NCBI GenBank assembly: GCA_937889645.1
Contig: CALBZE010000101.1
Coordinates: 14,043 to 78,042 of the forward strand
DNA: 64,000 nucleotides
Direction of reading: 5' to 3'
DNA from: an uncultured bacterium
GTDB lineage: Bacteria > Gemmatimonadota > Gemmatimonadetes > Longimicrobiales > RSA9
Shown: positions 42,996 to 51,873 of the stretch, piece by piece
How the letters are laid out: each line of letters starts with the position of its first letter
Position numbering within the stretch: position 1 is the stretch's first letter
Program-made: the position numbers and the translations under genes
The notes under the pieces: model-generated
Database searches by the model: none
The model's input: the letters and a program-made list of their open reading frames with translations, nothing else
What the model was told of the DNA's origin: nothing

Positions 42996-43921
42996 GTCTG
43001 CGGCTCCTCGCCCTGTCGTTCGCTCTCGCGGCGTTCCCGCTCCCGGGCGCAGCCATCGCGCAGGACCCCGCGCCGTCGGCCCCGACCGTCCGCACGGCGG
43101 TCGCGCCGGATACCGTCCTGGTCGGCGACGTCTTCCGCGTCGCGATCCGGGTCGACCTCCCGCCAGGGTATCAGGCCTCGTTCCCGGACTCGCTCCCGAC
43201 GGCCGAGCCGCTCGAGTCTGCGGGACGGCGTGACGAGCGGGTCGAGACGCTGCCGGACGGAGGGCGGCGGGTCACGGCGGTCTACTCGATGACCGCATGG
43301 CGTCCGGGAGCGGTGGAACTGCCGCCGGTCGAAGTCCGCCTCGCGGGTCCCGACGGCGAGCGCAGGGTCGAGGCGCGGTTCTCGGAGCTGGCCGTCCGCT
43401 CGGTACTCCCCGAAGACACCGCGGGGGTACAGCCCCGCGACCTGAAAGACGTACTGGGCTCGAGCCGGTCCTGGTGGCCGCTCCTCCTCGCGCTCCTCGT
43501 CGGTGCGGTGGCGGCCGCCGGTCTGGTCTACTGGCGGCGGCGCGGCCGCGAGGCGCCTATCGCGGCGTACGCTGCGATTCCGCCGCGCGAGAGGGCGCTC
43601 GCGGCGCTCGACCGCGCCCGCAACTCCGGGCTCGTCGAGGCCGGTCGGTTCAAGCCGTTCTACTCGCTCGTGACCGCCGCCGTGCGCCTCTACCTCGAGG
43701 AGACGGACCGAGCATTGGGGGCGGAGCTGACCACCACGGAACTGATGGAGCGGGCGGAACGGGCGATGGAGCCGGAGGACGCCGAGTCGCTGGGCCGACT
43801 CCTGGCTTCGGCGGACCTCGTCAAGTTTGCGCGCCGCCGGCCGTCGGCCGAAGACGCGCTGGCTGACTGGGAGATCGCGCGGGGCTTCGTCCTGAGGTAC
43901 GGAAAGGAGGAGGCGCCGTGA
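42992..43921 (+). CDS. DUF4381-like membrane-anchored protein of the Bat operon
   Basis: The 309-residue protein has a signal sequence ending in AAIAQD and a periplasmic beta-rich domain (about 28-150) with the BatD-like start VLVGDVFRVAIRVDLPPGY. One transmembrane helix follows (WWPLLLALLVGAVAAAGLVYW). A cytoplasmic helical region contains YSLVTAAVRLYLEETDRALG and TTELMERAERAMEPEDAESL. This layout fits the DUF4381-type components found in Bat operons. Overlapping starts and stops tie it to both neighbours. Confidence 0.75.
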   Translation: MSLRLLALSFALAAFPLPGAAIAQDPAPSAPTVRTAVAPDTVLVGDVFRVAIRVDLPPGYQASFPDSLPTAEPLESAGRRDERVETLPDGGRRVTAVYSMTAWRPGAVELPPVEVRLAGPDGERRVEARFSELAVRSVLPEDTAGVQPRDLKDVLGSSRSWWPLLLALLVGAVAAAGLVYWRRRGREAPIAAYAAIPPRERALAALDRARNSGLVEAGRFKPFYSLVTAAVRLYLEETDRALGAELTTTELMERAERAMEPEDAESLGRLLASADLVKFARRRPSAEDALADWEIARGFVLRYGKEEAP

Positions 43922-44907
43922 CCTTCGGATTCGCGAACCCATGGGCCCTGGCGCTCCTGCTCCTCGTTCCGGCGTGGTTCCTCGTCCAGCGCCGCTTTCG
44001 TCCGCGCGGGCTGCCGTTCCCCCGCGCGGCCGAGGCGGCGGAGCTCGACGCCCGGCACACGCGCTGGCTCGCCAGGGCGCCCGACTGGCTTCGCGGCGCC
44101 GCGATCGTCGCATTGATCGTCGCCCTCGCCGCGCCCCGGACCGGCGCGACCGCGATCGACATCGAGGCCGACGGGATCGCGATCATGCTCGTCGTCGACA
44201 TTTCGAGCTCGATGCTCGCCGAGGACTTCCACCCGGACAACCGGCTCGCGGTCGCCAAGGCCAAGGTTGCGGACTTCGTGCGCGGCCGGCGCTACGACCG
44301 GATCGGGATGGTCGCATTCGCGGGCGAGGCGCTCACGCAGGTGCCGATCACGATCGATTACGACGTGCTCTACCGCGCGCTCGAGCGGCTCGACATCGGC
44401 CAGCTCGAGGACGGCACCGCGATCGGCACCGCCATTGCGACGGCTGCCAACCGCCTGCGCCAGGTCCCGGGTGAGTCGAAGGTCATGATCCTGATGACCG
44501 ACGGCGAGAACAACCGCGGCGAAATCGACCCGATCACGGCGGCACGGGCGGCCGCGGCGTTCGGGATCAAGATCTACACGATCGGCGTCGGGAGCGAGGG
44601 CGTCGCTCCGATGCCCGTGGCGCGCGGCCTCCTGGGCGGTTATCAATACGCTCAGCTGCCGGTCCACATCGACGAGGAGCTGCTCCGCGAGATCGCGAGC
44701 CTCACGAACGGCCGGTACTTCCGCGCGACGAACGAGGCCGCGCTGGACAGCATCTACCGCCAGATCGACGAGCTGGAGAAGACGACGGTGGAGGTGCGAC
44801 GCTACGTCGAGTACACACCCCGTCACCTTCCTTTCGTGATCCTCGGGGTCCTGTTCCTAGCCGCCGAATGGCTGCTCCTCGCCAGCCGCTGGGGGAGGGT
44901 GCCATGA
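43918..44907 (+). CDS. batA: BatA, von Willebrand factor A membrane protein
   Basis: The 329-residue protein has an N-terminal hydrophobic helix (FANPWALALLLLVPAWFLV) and a second at about 62. The VWA domain (about 85-290) has the MIDAS motif MLVVDISSSMLAEDF, which supplies the DxSxS residues. A C-terminal helix (HLPFVILGVLFLAAEWLLL) closes it. BatA pairs with BatB in the inner membrane in aerotolerance operons. GTG 43918 overlaps the upstream stop, and the stop overlaps the next ATG (ATGA). Confidence 0.92.
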   Translation: MTFGFANPWALALLLLVPAWFLVQRRFRPRGLPFPRAAEAAELDARHTRWLARAPDWLRGAAIVALIVALAAPRTGATAIDIEADGIAIMLVVDISSSMLAEDFHPDNRLAVAKAKVADFVRGRRYDRIGMVAFAGEALTQVPITIDYDVLYRALERLDIGQLEDGTAIGTAIATAANRLRQVPGESKVMILMTDGENNRGEIDPITAARAAAAFGIKIYTIGVGSEGVAPMPVARGLLGGYQYAQLPVHIDEELLREIASLTNGRYFRATNEAALDSIYRQIDELEKTTVEVRRYVEYTPRHLPFVILGVLFLAAEWLLLASRWGRVP

Positions 44908-46697
44908 GTTTCGCGCGTCCCGATCTCATCTGGCTCGCATTCGCATTGCCGCTGCTGTTCACGGCCGCGATCTGGGCGTACGCTCGTCGGCGCCGCCGGG
45001 TGGCCGACATCCTCGGCGACGACGCCCTGCTGCACCGGCTCGGCGCCGACGACCTGAAGCGGTTCCCGGCGCCGCGCCTGGGCCTGATCGGCCTCGCCGG
45101 GCTCGCGCTCGGCATCGCCGCCGCGGGGCCGCAGTGGGGCCGCGAAGTCGTCGAAACGCAGAACCGCGCCCTCGACATCGTCCTCGCCGTCGACGTGTCC
45201 AAGTCGATGTGGGCGCAGGACCTCTCGCCGGACAGGTTGGAGCGCGCGCGGCTGCTGGTGCGACGGCTGCTCCGCGAGCTGCCGGGGGACCGGATCGGCC
45301 TCGTCGCGTTCGCCGGTCGGGCGTACGTCCTCTCGCCGCTCACCGTCGACCACGGTGCGCTTCACCTCTACCTGGACGCGCTGGATCCGGCCATCGTGAG
45401 CCAGGGCGGCTCGTCGCTCGCGTCCGCGGTGAGACAGGCCACGGACCTGGTGCGGAGCCGGGAGGGGACGCGGTCGGATCGCGTGGTCGTGCTGGTCACC
45501 GACGGCGAGGCGTTGGAGGAGCAGGCCGACGTGGTGGCCGCCGCCGAGCGAGCGGCCGCGGCGGGCGTCGTCGTCTTCACGGTCGGCGTCGGCACGCCCG
45601 GCGGCGCGCCGGTTCCCGAGCGCGACCCGGTCACCGGCGCCGTGACGGGCTTCAAGCGAGAGCCATCTGGCTCGGTCGTCGTCTCCCGCCGTGACGACGG
45701 GCTCCTCGACCGGATCGCCCGCGCCACCGGGGGACGCTACATCCGCGCCGACGAGGCCGGTGCGACGGACGATCTGCTCGCGGCGCTCCGGGGATTGGAG
45801 CGCACGGCGACGGCGGCGGACCGCCAGGTCCGGGCGCAGGACCGTTTCGCGTGGTTCATCGCCCTCGCGCTCGTGCTGCTCGCGATCGATGCCTGGCGCG
45901 CGCGGGGGATTCCGGCGACGGTCCTGATCACTGCGATGATGGCGCCGCTACGGCGGCGCGGCGCGGCCTCGCCGGAGGCGACGGCGGCCGCCCGGGTCGC
46001 CGTGATCCTCGTCGCCTTTGGCTTCTTCTCGGCCTTCGGGATCGGCGACATCGAACGCGGCAATCGGCTCTACAGGGAAGGGAAGTACGCCGAGGCGGTC
46101 GAGGCTTACCGAGAGGCGCTCGCCGACGGCGAGAGCTCGCCGATGCTGCACTACAATCTGGGCACCGCGCTCCTGCGGCTCGGCGAGTACGAGGAGGGGG
46201 AGCGCCACCTGCGGCAGGCGCTCGCGTCGATCGACCCGGACACGCGCGAGCGGACGCACTACAACCTCGGCAACCGCTTCCTGGAAGCGGGGCGCGCGAG
46301 CGCGGATCCGGAGGCCCGGGCCCGTCTGCTGGACGCGGCGCTCGAGGCGTACAAGCACGCGCTCCGGATCCGTCCGGACGACGTCGACGCGAAATGGAAC
46401 CTCGAGCTGGCGCTGCGTGAGAGGGACCAGCTCCCGTCGCAGTCGCAGGCCGGTGGTTCGGGTGAATCCGACGACCAGCAGCCGAGCGACCCCTCGGGGA
46501 ATCCGCAGGGCGGGGCGGGGCAGCAGCCGCCGCGGTCGTCCAGCTCGCCGAGCGGCGACCTTCCCCGCGACCCGGGCGCGCTGACCCGCGAACAGGCGGA
46601 GCGGATCCTCAGCGCCGCCGAGCAGGACGAGCGAGAGTTGTTCCGGGACCAGCTCCGCAGGGGACGGCGCGATTCGCCGGTTGCTCGGGACTGGTGA
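44904..46697 (+). CDS. BatB-BatC fusion: VWA domain plus TPR repeats
   Basis: The 597-residue protein joins a BatB-type half to a BatC-type half. The first (1-340) has two N-terminal helices, a VWA domain with MIDAS VLAVDVSKSMWAQDL and a membrane helix near 315. The second (about 370-597) has a helix and then TPRs such as GNRLYREGKYAEAVEAYREA, LGTALLRLGEYEEGERHLRQ and YKHALRIRPDDVDAKWNLEL. It ends in a Gly/Ser/Pro-rich linker and a final helix. In most organisms these are separate genes. It overlaps batA at ATGA and the next gene at TGATG. Confidence 0.88.
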   Translation: MSFARPDLIWLAFALPLLFTAAIWAYARRRRRVADILGDDALLHRLGADDLKRFPAPRLGLIGLAGLALGIAAAGPQWGREVVETQNRALDIVLAVDVSKSMWAQDLSPDRLERARLLVRRLLRELPGDRIGLVAFAGRAYVLSPLTVDHGALHLYLDALDPAIVSQGGSSLASAVRQATDLVRSREGTRSDRVVVLVTDGEALEEQADVVAAAERAAAAGVVVFTVGVGTPGGAPVPERDPVTGAVTGFKREPSGSVVVSRRDDGLLDRIARATGGRYIRADEAGATDDLLAALRGLERTATAADRQVRAQDRFAWFIALALVLLAIDAWRARGIPATVLITAMMAPLRRRGAASPEATAAARVAVILVAFGFFSAFGIGDIERGNRLYREGKYAEAVEAYREALADGESSPMLHYNLGTALLRLGEYEEGERHLRQALASIDPDTRERTHYNLGNRFLEAGRASADPEARARLLDAALEAYKHALRIRPDDVDAKWNLELALRERDQLPSQSQAGGSGESDDQQPSDPSGNPQGGAGQQPPRSSSSPSGDLPRDPGALTREQAERILSAAEQDERELFRDQLRRGRRDSPVARDW

Positions 46698-49291
46698 TGC
46701 GTACGGCGACGTTGGTCCTGATGGCGGCCCTCTCCGCGTCGGGGGCCGCGTTCGCGCAGGGCGGTGCGCGGGACCCGGTGCGGGTCTGGTCGACGCTCTC
46801 GGCGCCTTTCGTCCCGCTCGGCGGCACGACGATCCTGGAGCTCCACATCGAAACGAGCGGCTCCGCCCCGCAGCGGATCACGGAGCCGGACCTCCCGCAG
46901 GAAATCGAAGTCCTCGGCACGCGCGACTACTCCCAGATCCGATTCTCGATGCCGGGAGGCCGGACCCGTCTCATCCGGCGCGAGCTCGTGCTGCGGCCGA
47001 CGGCGCAGGGGCGGTTCCGCATCCCGCCCTTTGCCGTGACCATCGATGGGCAGACGTACAGGACGCCGGCGCTCACGCTGGTCGTGGGGCAGGCGGCGCC
47101 CGGGGGAGGGGGGCCGGCCGGGGCGCCATGGGGGTCGGCGGGCGCGGGCGGCGGTGGCGGCGCCGGCGGTCCGACCGGGACCGGCGGCGGACCCGGCGCG
47201 GGGGGCGGACCCGGCCTCGCGGCCGGCGCGCTGCGCGCCCACGTCGCGCGTGGCCCCGACGACGAGGTGCTGTTCGCCGTAACGCTGACGCCGGACACGG
47301 TCTATGTCGGTCAACAGGTAACGCTCCAGGCGGAGGTTCTCGTATCGGAGCGGGCGCAGTTCCGGCTCCGTCGCTCGCCCGAGTACGTGCCGCCCGACGC
47401 CCCGGGGTTCTGGACGCACGATCTGCCCGGAGCACCCTCGGCGCGGCCACAGGCGGTGGGTGGCCAGGTGTACCTCGGCCGTGCCGTCGCCCGTGCGTAC
47501 TTCCCGATCACGCCGGGCAGCTACGTCCTCGAGCCGGCGCGCTTGACGTACGAGATCCGGCGGGGCGTGGTGTACTCGCCGCAGTCGCACGAGCTGAGGA
47601 GCGACTCGCTGCGCGTCGTCGTTCTCCCGCTCCCGGACGCCGGCAGGCCCGCGACGTTCACGGGCGCCGTGGGCCGGTTCGAGGTGCGCGCCCGCGTCGA
47701 GCCCGACGACGTCCGCGCCGGCGAGGCGACCGCGCTCGTGGTCGAGGTCGAGGGCGACGGCCACATCAAGGCACTGCCGCCGCCCGCGCTCCCGTCGCTC
47801 CCCGGAATCCAGGTCTACCCGCCCAGCGAGCACGCGGAGGTGCGGACGGTAGACGGGGTCGTCACCGGGACTAAGCGATTCACGTGGGTGCTAGTCCCGG
47901 AGACGCCGGGACGCGTCGAAATCCCGCCGATCGAGTACGCGTACTTCGACCCGGAGCGCCGGGAGTACGCGGTGGCGAAGAGCGGGCCGCTGCACATCGA
48001 CGTCCGCCCGGGCGCCGGTCAGCCTGCGACCCCGGCGCCCTCAGCGGCGATCCGATCCGTCAAGCCCGGGCCGGCCGGACCCCCGCGGCTGCGGTGGGTC
48101 CGCTCTCCCTGGTTCGCCGCGACGCTGCTCCTCCCGTGGCTCGGCGTCGTGGGCGCGCTCGTCGCGCGACGCCGCCCCGGGGGTGCTCGCGACCGTCGGT
48201 CCAACCGCGACCTGCGGCGGCGCCTCGATCGAGACCTGGAAGCGCTCCGCAGGCACGCGGGCGGCGATCCATCCGTGCTCCTGCGGGACCTCGATCGACT
48301 GATTCGCCGCTGGCTAGCGGACCGCCTGGCCGAGCCCGAACTGCGGCGAGCGGATCCGCGGGCGCTGGCGGCCTCCCTCGAGGCCCACGGAGTCGGGGCC
48401 GACACCGCCGCCGCGTTGGCGGAGCTGCTGGAAACGATCGGGCGCGCTCGATTCGAGCCGACGCCGACGAAGGGCACGGAGCGGCTCGCCATGGTCGACG
48501 GCGCCGAGCGATTGCTGCGGCGTGTGGATGTCGAGGCGCGCCGGTCACGGCCGGCCTCCGTCGACGCCTCGCTCGTGGTCCTCCTCGTCTTCGCCCTACC
48601 GGGGCTCGTCGCCGCGCAGGACACATCGTCCTTCGACCGAGGCGTGGAGTCGGTCGTGGAGGGGCGCTACGAGGAGGCGATCGAGGCGTTCGGCGCGTTC
48701 GTGGCCGTCGAGCCGGAGGACCCGGCCGGGTGGTACAACCTCGGCGTGGCCTACCACGAGGCTGGAGAACGCGGCCTGGCCGCCTGGGCATGGCTCCACG
48801 CCGCGCGCCTCGCCCCGCGCGACGCCGACACGCGCCACAACCTCCGGGCCACGGGGGTCGACCCGGCATTGGTGCGCCAGGTCGTGCCGCCGGTTCCGCT
48901 TTCGGGCGACGAGCTGGTCTTCCTGGCGGGCGCGTTCTGGTGGCTGGGCGCCGCGGCGACGGCGTTGGCGATCTGGAAGCGACGTCGCGCTTTCGCGCTG
49001 ACGGCCACCGTCGCTACCGCCCTCGCCCTGCTATGCGCCGGTGCTTGGGGCGCCGACCGCATAGGCGACGAGGTCGGCGTCACGCTGCCGGCGGAGACGC
49101 ACCTCCGCGCGGCGCCGCACCTGCGCGCGGAATCGCTCCGCGCCCTGGAGGCCGCTTCCGGCGTGCAGATCGTGGAGGATAGGGACGGTTGGCTCCGCGT
49201 CCGCGCGCGGGGCGGCGAAGGGTGGATCGAGGCACGCGACGTGGGCCGATTCGGCCGGCGGCGCGCCTACGGCGCGCCGCCGGCGCTGTAA
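46697..49291 (+). CDS. BatD-BatE fusion: BatD periplasmic domains, TPR and SH3-like C-terminus
   Basis: The 864-residue protein has a signal peptide (ASGAAFAQG) and BatD-like beta domains (LTPDTVYVGQQVTLQAEVLV, RVEPDDVRAGEATALVVEVE). A Gly-rich hinge lies at about 135-180 and a transmembrane helix at about 473 (WFAATLLLPWLGVVGALVA). A cytoplasmic helical section follows, then a second hydrophobic segment, TPR units (GVESVVEGRYEEAIEAFGAF, LGVAYHEAGERGLAAWAWLH), two membrane helices and an SH3b-like end. The latter half matches BatE. ATG 46697 overlaps the previous stop; GTG 46694 is one codon earlier. Confidence 0.85.
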   Translation: MRTATLVLMAALSASGAAFAQGGARDPVRVWSTLSAPFVPLGGTTILELHIETSGSAPQRITEPDLPQEIEVLGTRDYSQIRFSMPGGRTRLIRRELVLRPTAQGRFRIPPFAVTIDGQTYRTPALTLVVGQAAPGGGGPAGAPWGSAGAGGGGGAGGPTGTGGGPGAGGGPGLAAGALRAHVARGPDDEVLFAVTLTPDTVYVGQQVTLQAEVLVSERAQFRLRRSPEYVPPDAPGFWTHDLPGAPSARPQAVGGQVYLGRAVARAYFPITPGSYVLEPARLTYEIRRGVVYSPQSHELRSDSLRVVVLPLPDAGRPATFTGAVGRFEVRARVEPDDVRAGEATALVVEVEGDGHIKALPPPALPSLPGIQVYPPSEHAEVRTVDGVVTGTKRFTWVLVPETPGRVEIPPIEYAYFDPERREYAVAKSGPLHIDVRPGAGQPATPAPSAAIRSVKPGPAGPPRLRWVRSPWFAATLLLPWLGVVGALVARRRPGGARDRRSNRDLRRRLDRDLEALRRHAGGDPSVLLRDLDRLIRRWLADRLAEPELRRADPRALAASLEAHGVGADTAAALAELLETIGRARFEPTPTKGTERLAMVDGAERLLRRVDVEARRSRPASVDASLVVLLVFALPGLVAAQDTSSFDRGVESVVEGRYEEAIEAFGAFVAVEPEDPAGWYNLGVAYHEAGERGLAAWAWLHAARLAPRDADTRHNLRATGVDPALVRQVVPPVPLSGDELVFLAGAFWWLGAAATALAIWKRRRAFALTATVATALALLCAGAWGADRIGDEVGVTLPAETHLRAAPHLRAESLRALEAASGVQIVEDRDGWLRVRARGGEGWIEARDVGRFGRRRAYGAPPAL

Positions 49292-49506
49292 CCGCCGATC
49301 TCCGCGTCATATCCGTGCGACCTGAGGTGCGCGACGAGCTGCTCCAGACTGATGTGCCGCTCGTCGTACTCGACCTCGGCGCCGCCCGGTCGACCCGCCC
49401 GGACCGACGCCGTCCGCACTCCCCTGTGCGCTTCGAGCATCTTGCGAACCTCGTCGGCCAGGTACTCGTCCTCGATCGCTCGGATCTTCAGGTTCCCCGT
49501 CTTCAT
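49267..49506 (-). CDS. Small HMA-like protein without the CxxC metal motif
   Basis: The 79-residue protein starts MKTGNLKIRAIEDEYLADEV and continues with a ferredoxin-like beta-alpha-beta-beta-alpha-beta pattern (GVRTASVRAGRPGGAEVEYD and LEQLVAHLRSHGYDAEI). This resembles heavy-metal-associated domains. However, the CxxC motif that binds copper is replaced by EDEYLADE, so metal binding is doubtful. GGGAGG precedes ATG 49506. Its 3' end overlaps the batD-batE end by 25 bases on the opposite strand. Confidence 0.65.
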   Translation of the reverse strand: MKTGNLKIRAIEDEYLADEVRKMLEAHRGVRTASVRAGRPGGAEVEYDERHISLEQLVAHLRSHGYDAEIGGYSAGGAP

Positions 49507-49595
49507 CGCACCTCCCGAACCCCAAGCAGGGCAGCATGCGTGCCAGCCGACAGGCTGCCGGGCGCGTCGGGCGGGCACGGGCCGCGTCGCGCCGC

Positions 49596-49623
49596 TTGAC
49601 CGGAGACCCGTCGCCCCTATACT
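49596..49623 (+). promoter_or_regulatory. upp promoter
   Basis: TTGACC (49596-49601) and TATACT (49618-49623) are 16 bp apart. The leader to ATG 49665 is about 35 nt. Confidence 0.7.
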
Positions 49624-49664
49624 ACCGCGCGCTGTCGGCACCTGAGATCGTGAGGAGGCGATTC

Positions 49665-50303
49665 ATGCACGGGTTCCCCAATCTGACCGTCGTCGAGCAC
49701 CCGCTCATCCAGCACAAACTCGCCGTGCTCCGGGCCAAGGACACGTCGAAGAAGACGTTCCGCGAACTCGTCGACGAGATCTCCATGCTCATGGGGTACG
49801 AGGTCACCAAGGACCTGCCGCTGGAACCCGTCGAGATCGAAACGCCGCTCGAGCGGACCGTCGCCTACATGGTCAGCGGGAAGAAGCTGACGCTGGTCCC
49901 CGTACTGCGCGCCGGCCTCGGCATGGTCGAGGGGATGCTCCGCCTCATGCCGTCCGTCCGCGTCGGCCACATCGGCCTCTACCGCGAGCACGACACGCTC
50001 CAGCCGGTCCAGTACTACTTCAAGATCCCGCCGGAGCCCGAATCCCGCGACTTCCTCGTCCTCGACCCGATGCTCGCGACCGGCGGGTCCGCGTCCGCGG
50101 CCGTCAAGTTCCTGAAGGACAACGGCGCCGTCCGCGTCCGCCTCGTCTGCATCGTCGCCGCGCCCGAGGGCGTGCGCCGCATGCTCGAGGATCACCCGGA
50201 CGTCCAGGTCTTTGCCGCCGCGCTGGACCGCCAGCTCAACGACCACGGCTACATCCTCCCGGGCCTCGGCGACGCCGGCGATCGGTTGTTCGGCACCCGC
50301 TGA
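49665..50303 (+). CDS. upp: Uracil phosphoribosyltransferase
   Basis: The 212-residue enzyme converts uracil and PRPP to UMP. It starts NLTVVEHPLIQHKLAVLR and contains LTLVPVLRAGLGMVEGML. The PRPP loop is FLVLDPMLATGGSASAA, and GYILPGLGDAGDRLFGT closes the uracil-binding C-terminus. GAGGAGG precedes ATG 49665. It stands alone, just upstream of the CAU tRNA gene, and supplements the PyrR activity. Confidence 0.96.
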   Translation: MHGFPNLTVVEHPLIQHKLAVLRAKDTSKKTFRELVDEISMLMGYEVTKDLPLEPVEIETPLERTVAYMVSGKKLTLVPVLRAGLGMVEGMLRLMPSVRVGHIGLYREHDTLQPVQYYFKIPPEPESRDFLVLDPMLATGGSASAAVKFLKDNGAVRVRLVCIVAAPEGVRRMLEDHPDVQVFAAALDRQLNDHGYILPGLGDAGDRLFGTR

Positions 50304-50326
50304 AGCGTTAGATTTCATACCCTTCG

Positions 50327-50400
50327 GGGCCCGTAGCTCAGTCGGTCAGAGCAGCGGACTCATAATCCGACGGTCGCAGGTTCGAGCCCTGCCGGGCCCA
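50327..50400 (+). tRNA. tRNA with CAU anticodon (elongator Met or Ile2)
   Basis: Acceptor GGGCCCG pairs with CGGGCCC and discriminator A. The D arm is AGCTCAGTCGGTCAGAGC. The anticodon loop CTCATAA contains CAT, and the T arm is GCAGG-TTCGAGC-CCTGC. There is no initiator-type mismatch at the acceptor end or G-C triplet in the anticodon stem, so it is not tRNA-fMet. CCA is not encoded. Met versus lysidine-modified Ile cannot be settled from sequence alone. Confidence 0.92.
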
Positions 50401-50409
50401 CTGAGTACG

Positions 50410-50449
50410 ACGCCTATCTCCCATCGGTCGGGAGATAGGCGTTTTTTCT
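50410..50449 (+). terminator. Rho-independent terminator of the CAU tRNA
   Basis: ACGCCTATCTCCC (50410-50422) pairs perfectly with GGGAGATAGGCGT (50430-50442), followed by six T residues. Confidence 0.92.
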
Positions 50450-50629
50450 CGACCAGTGGGAGCGAGCGGCGGTCGTTGAGCCGCATTCCGATGAGTGCCA
50501 GCGCCGGCGTCCTGATGCTCCCGGGGCTCACGACGACCTTGGCCGCCGATCGGGGTGCTCGGCGAGTTCGGGACCGATGTCGAGGCAGGCGTTGTGGCAG
50601 GCAATGGGCGATCGGGAGATGCGCTCCGG

Positions 50630-51016
50630 TCACTCCGATCCGCTGGTCGCCTTCTCCTGCGACTCACGCAGTGCGTTGAGATCTCGCAGGATCGTGCGCT
50701 GCTCGACTTCGATCTGCTGCCGCATCGACCCCACGCCCTCCCGGAGGACCCGGAGCTTCTGGGAGGGCGTGGCGCCTCGACCGGCGGCGATCTCGAGCGA
50801 GCCGGCCAACTGCGACAGCGAGTCCATCCCCTCGGCGAGGAACGTCACCTTGAGCTGGCCGAACGCACGCCGGAGCGGCACGACGAGTGGGGTTTCGGCG
50901 CCACGATTGACCGCCGAAGCGAACTGCTCTACCAGCCCGTGCACGTGCTGCACCCTCGCCGCCAGATCATTCAACGTCGAGAGCCGCGCGGCCAGGTAGG
51001 CAACGTTTCGGCTCAT
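50630..51016 (-). CDS. Hypothetical helical protein
   Basis: The 128-residue protein is predicted to be mainly helical (MSRNVAYLAARLSTLNDLAA, LKVTFLAEGMDSLSQLAGSL and a final charged helix MRQQIEVEQRTILRDLNAL). No signal peptide or family motif is visible. Its start overlaps the stop of the lipoprotein gene by 4 bases, so the two are likely co-translated. Function unknown. Confidence 0.6.
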   Translation of the reverse strand: MSRNVAYLAARLSTLNDLAARVQHVHGLVEQFASAVNRGAETPLVVPLRRAFGQLKVTFLAEGMDSLSQLAGSLEIAAGRGATPSQKLRVLREGVGSMRQQIEVEQRTILRDLNALRESQEKATSGSE

Positions 51017-51492
51017 TCGCCCGCCAGGACCTCAAGGGTGCGGATGGCACCCGGGAGATAGATATCTCCCACACGAGCCGATACGTCGGCCACAACGCTG
51101 TACATCCCCGGTTCGGCCGGGACGCCGTCCTCCGTCTCCGCGACGATGGCCCACGCGTGCCGGGCCGTGGCCCCCGCCTCGACCACGATCGGCTCCGACG
51201 GCGCCCAGCACGACGAGGGGTTGATGCGGAACCGCTGGTTCGCGCCGCCGCGCTCTACGGCCAGCACCGCCAGGCAATCGCCGTCGGCACGGATCGTCGC
51301 ACGGCTCGACCCCGTGTTGATGAGCTGGAGCTCCACGGCAACGCTCTCGCCGCTGGCCACCTGGGTGGAGGCGAGATGCAGGAAGACCTCCAGTTGGGTA
51401 AACTCCAGGCCGGTAGACGAAAAGAGGTCGCAACCGCCGAGGATCACCGTGGCGCCCAGAAGCGCCGTCCGCACCGCTGACTTTCGAACCAT
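51013..51492 (-). CDS. Putative lipoprotein with Ig-like domain
   Basis: The 159-residue protein has a lipoprotein signal (ALLGATVILGGCDLF, lipobox LGGC, Cys about 21). One beta-sandwich domain follows, with strands such as ASGESVAVELQLINTGSS and ARHAWAIVAETEDG, resembling intracellular-proteinase-inhibitor/BsuPI or Ig-like folds. No catalytic motif. It is paired with the helical protein downstream by a 4-base overlap. Confidence 0.65.
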   Translation of the reverse strand: MVRKSAVRTALLGATVILGGCDLFSSTGLEFTQLEVFLHLASTQVASGESVAVELQLINTGSSRATIRADGDCLAVLAVERGGANQRFRINPSSCWAPSEPIVVEAGATARHAWAIVAETEDGVPAEPGMYSVVADVSARVGDIYLPGAIRTLEVLAGE

Positions 51493-51873
51493 TTTTCCCC
51501 TTCTTCGACACGCTTGACAGGGGCGCCGCCATCGGAGGGAAACGATCCGCGCGGTTGGCCCCGAGCTCGTCTTGGAAACGCGCAGCTATCACAACTTCGG
51601 ACGATTCGTCCGATCGTGCAAGCGGCGGCCGGACCGCCTACGCGGTTGTTGACGCGCTCGCGCGACCCCGTATGTTGACCCCCGCCTCGAACCGACTTCC
51701 ACCGATCCGGCGGGCACCTTTGCCCGATGCCGGGTATAACGGTCCGTTCGTCCGAATATCCCGCGGACGCGCGGGTTGTTGACAATCCGCGGCGGTCGCG
51801 CGAACTTATCGCGCTCGGGTCCCGTGAGTGACCCACTTCGTCATTGCCCGACAACGACTTGGAGAGACGCTCG
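51493..51873. other. Divergent regulatory region upstream of secD
   Basis: This 381-bp gap holds at least two promoter-like pairs on the plus strand. TTGACG (51649-51654) with TATGTT (51671-51676) is at 16 bp. TTGACA (51779-51784) has a weaker -10 (GAACTT) at 17 bp, about 65 bp before secD. No gene is supported here. Confidence 0.5.
51649..51676 (+). promoter_or_regulatory. Candidate promoter of the secD operon
   Basis: TTGACG and TATGTT with 16-bp spacing. A second candidate lies at 51779-51807, closer to secD. Either or both may drive the downstream ten-gene run. Confidence 0.45.
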
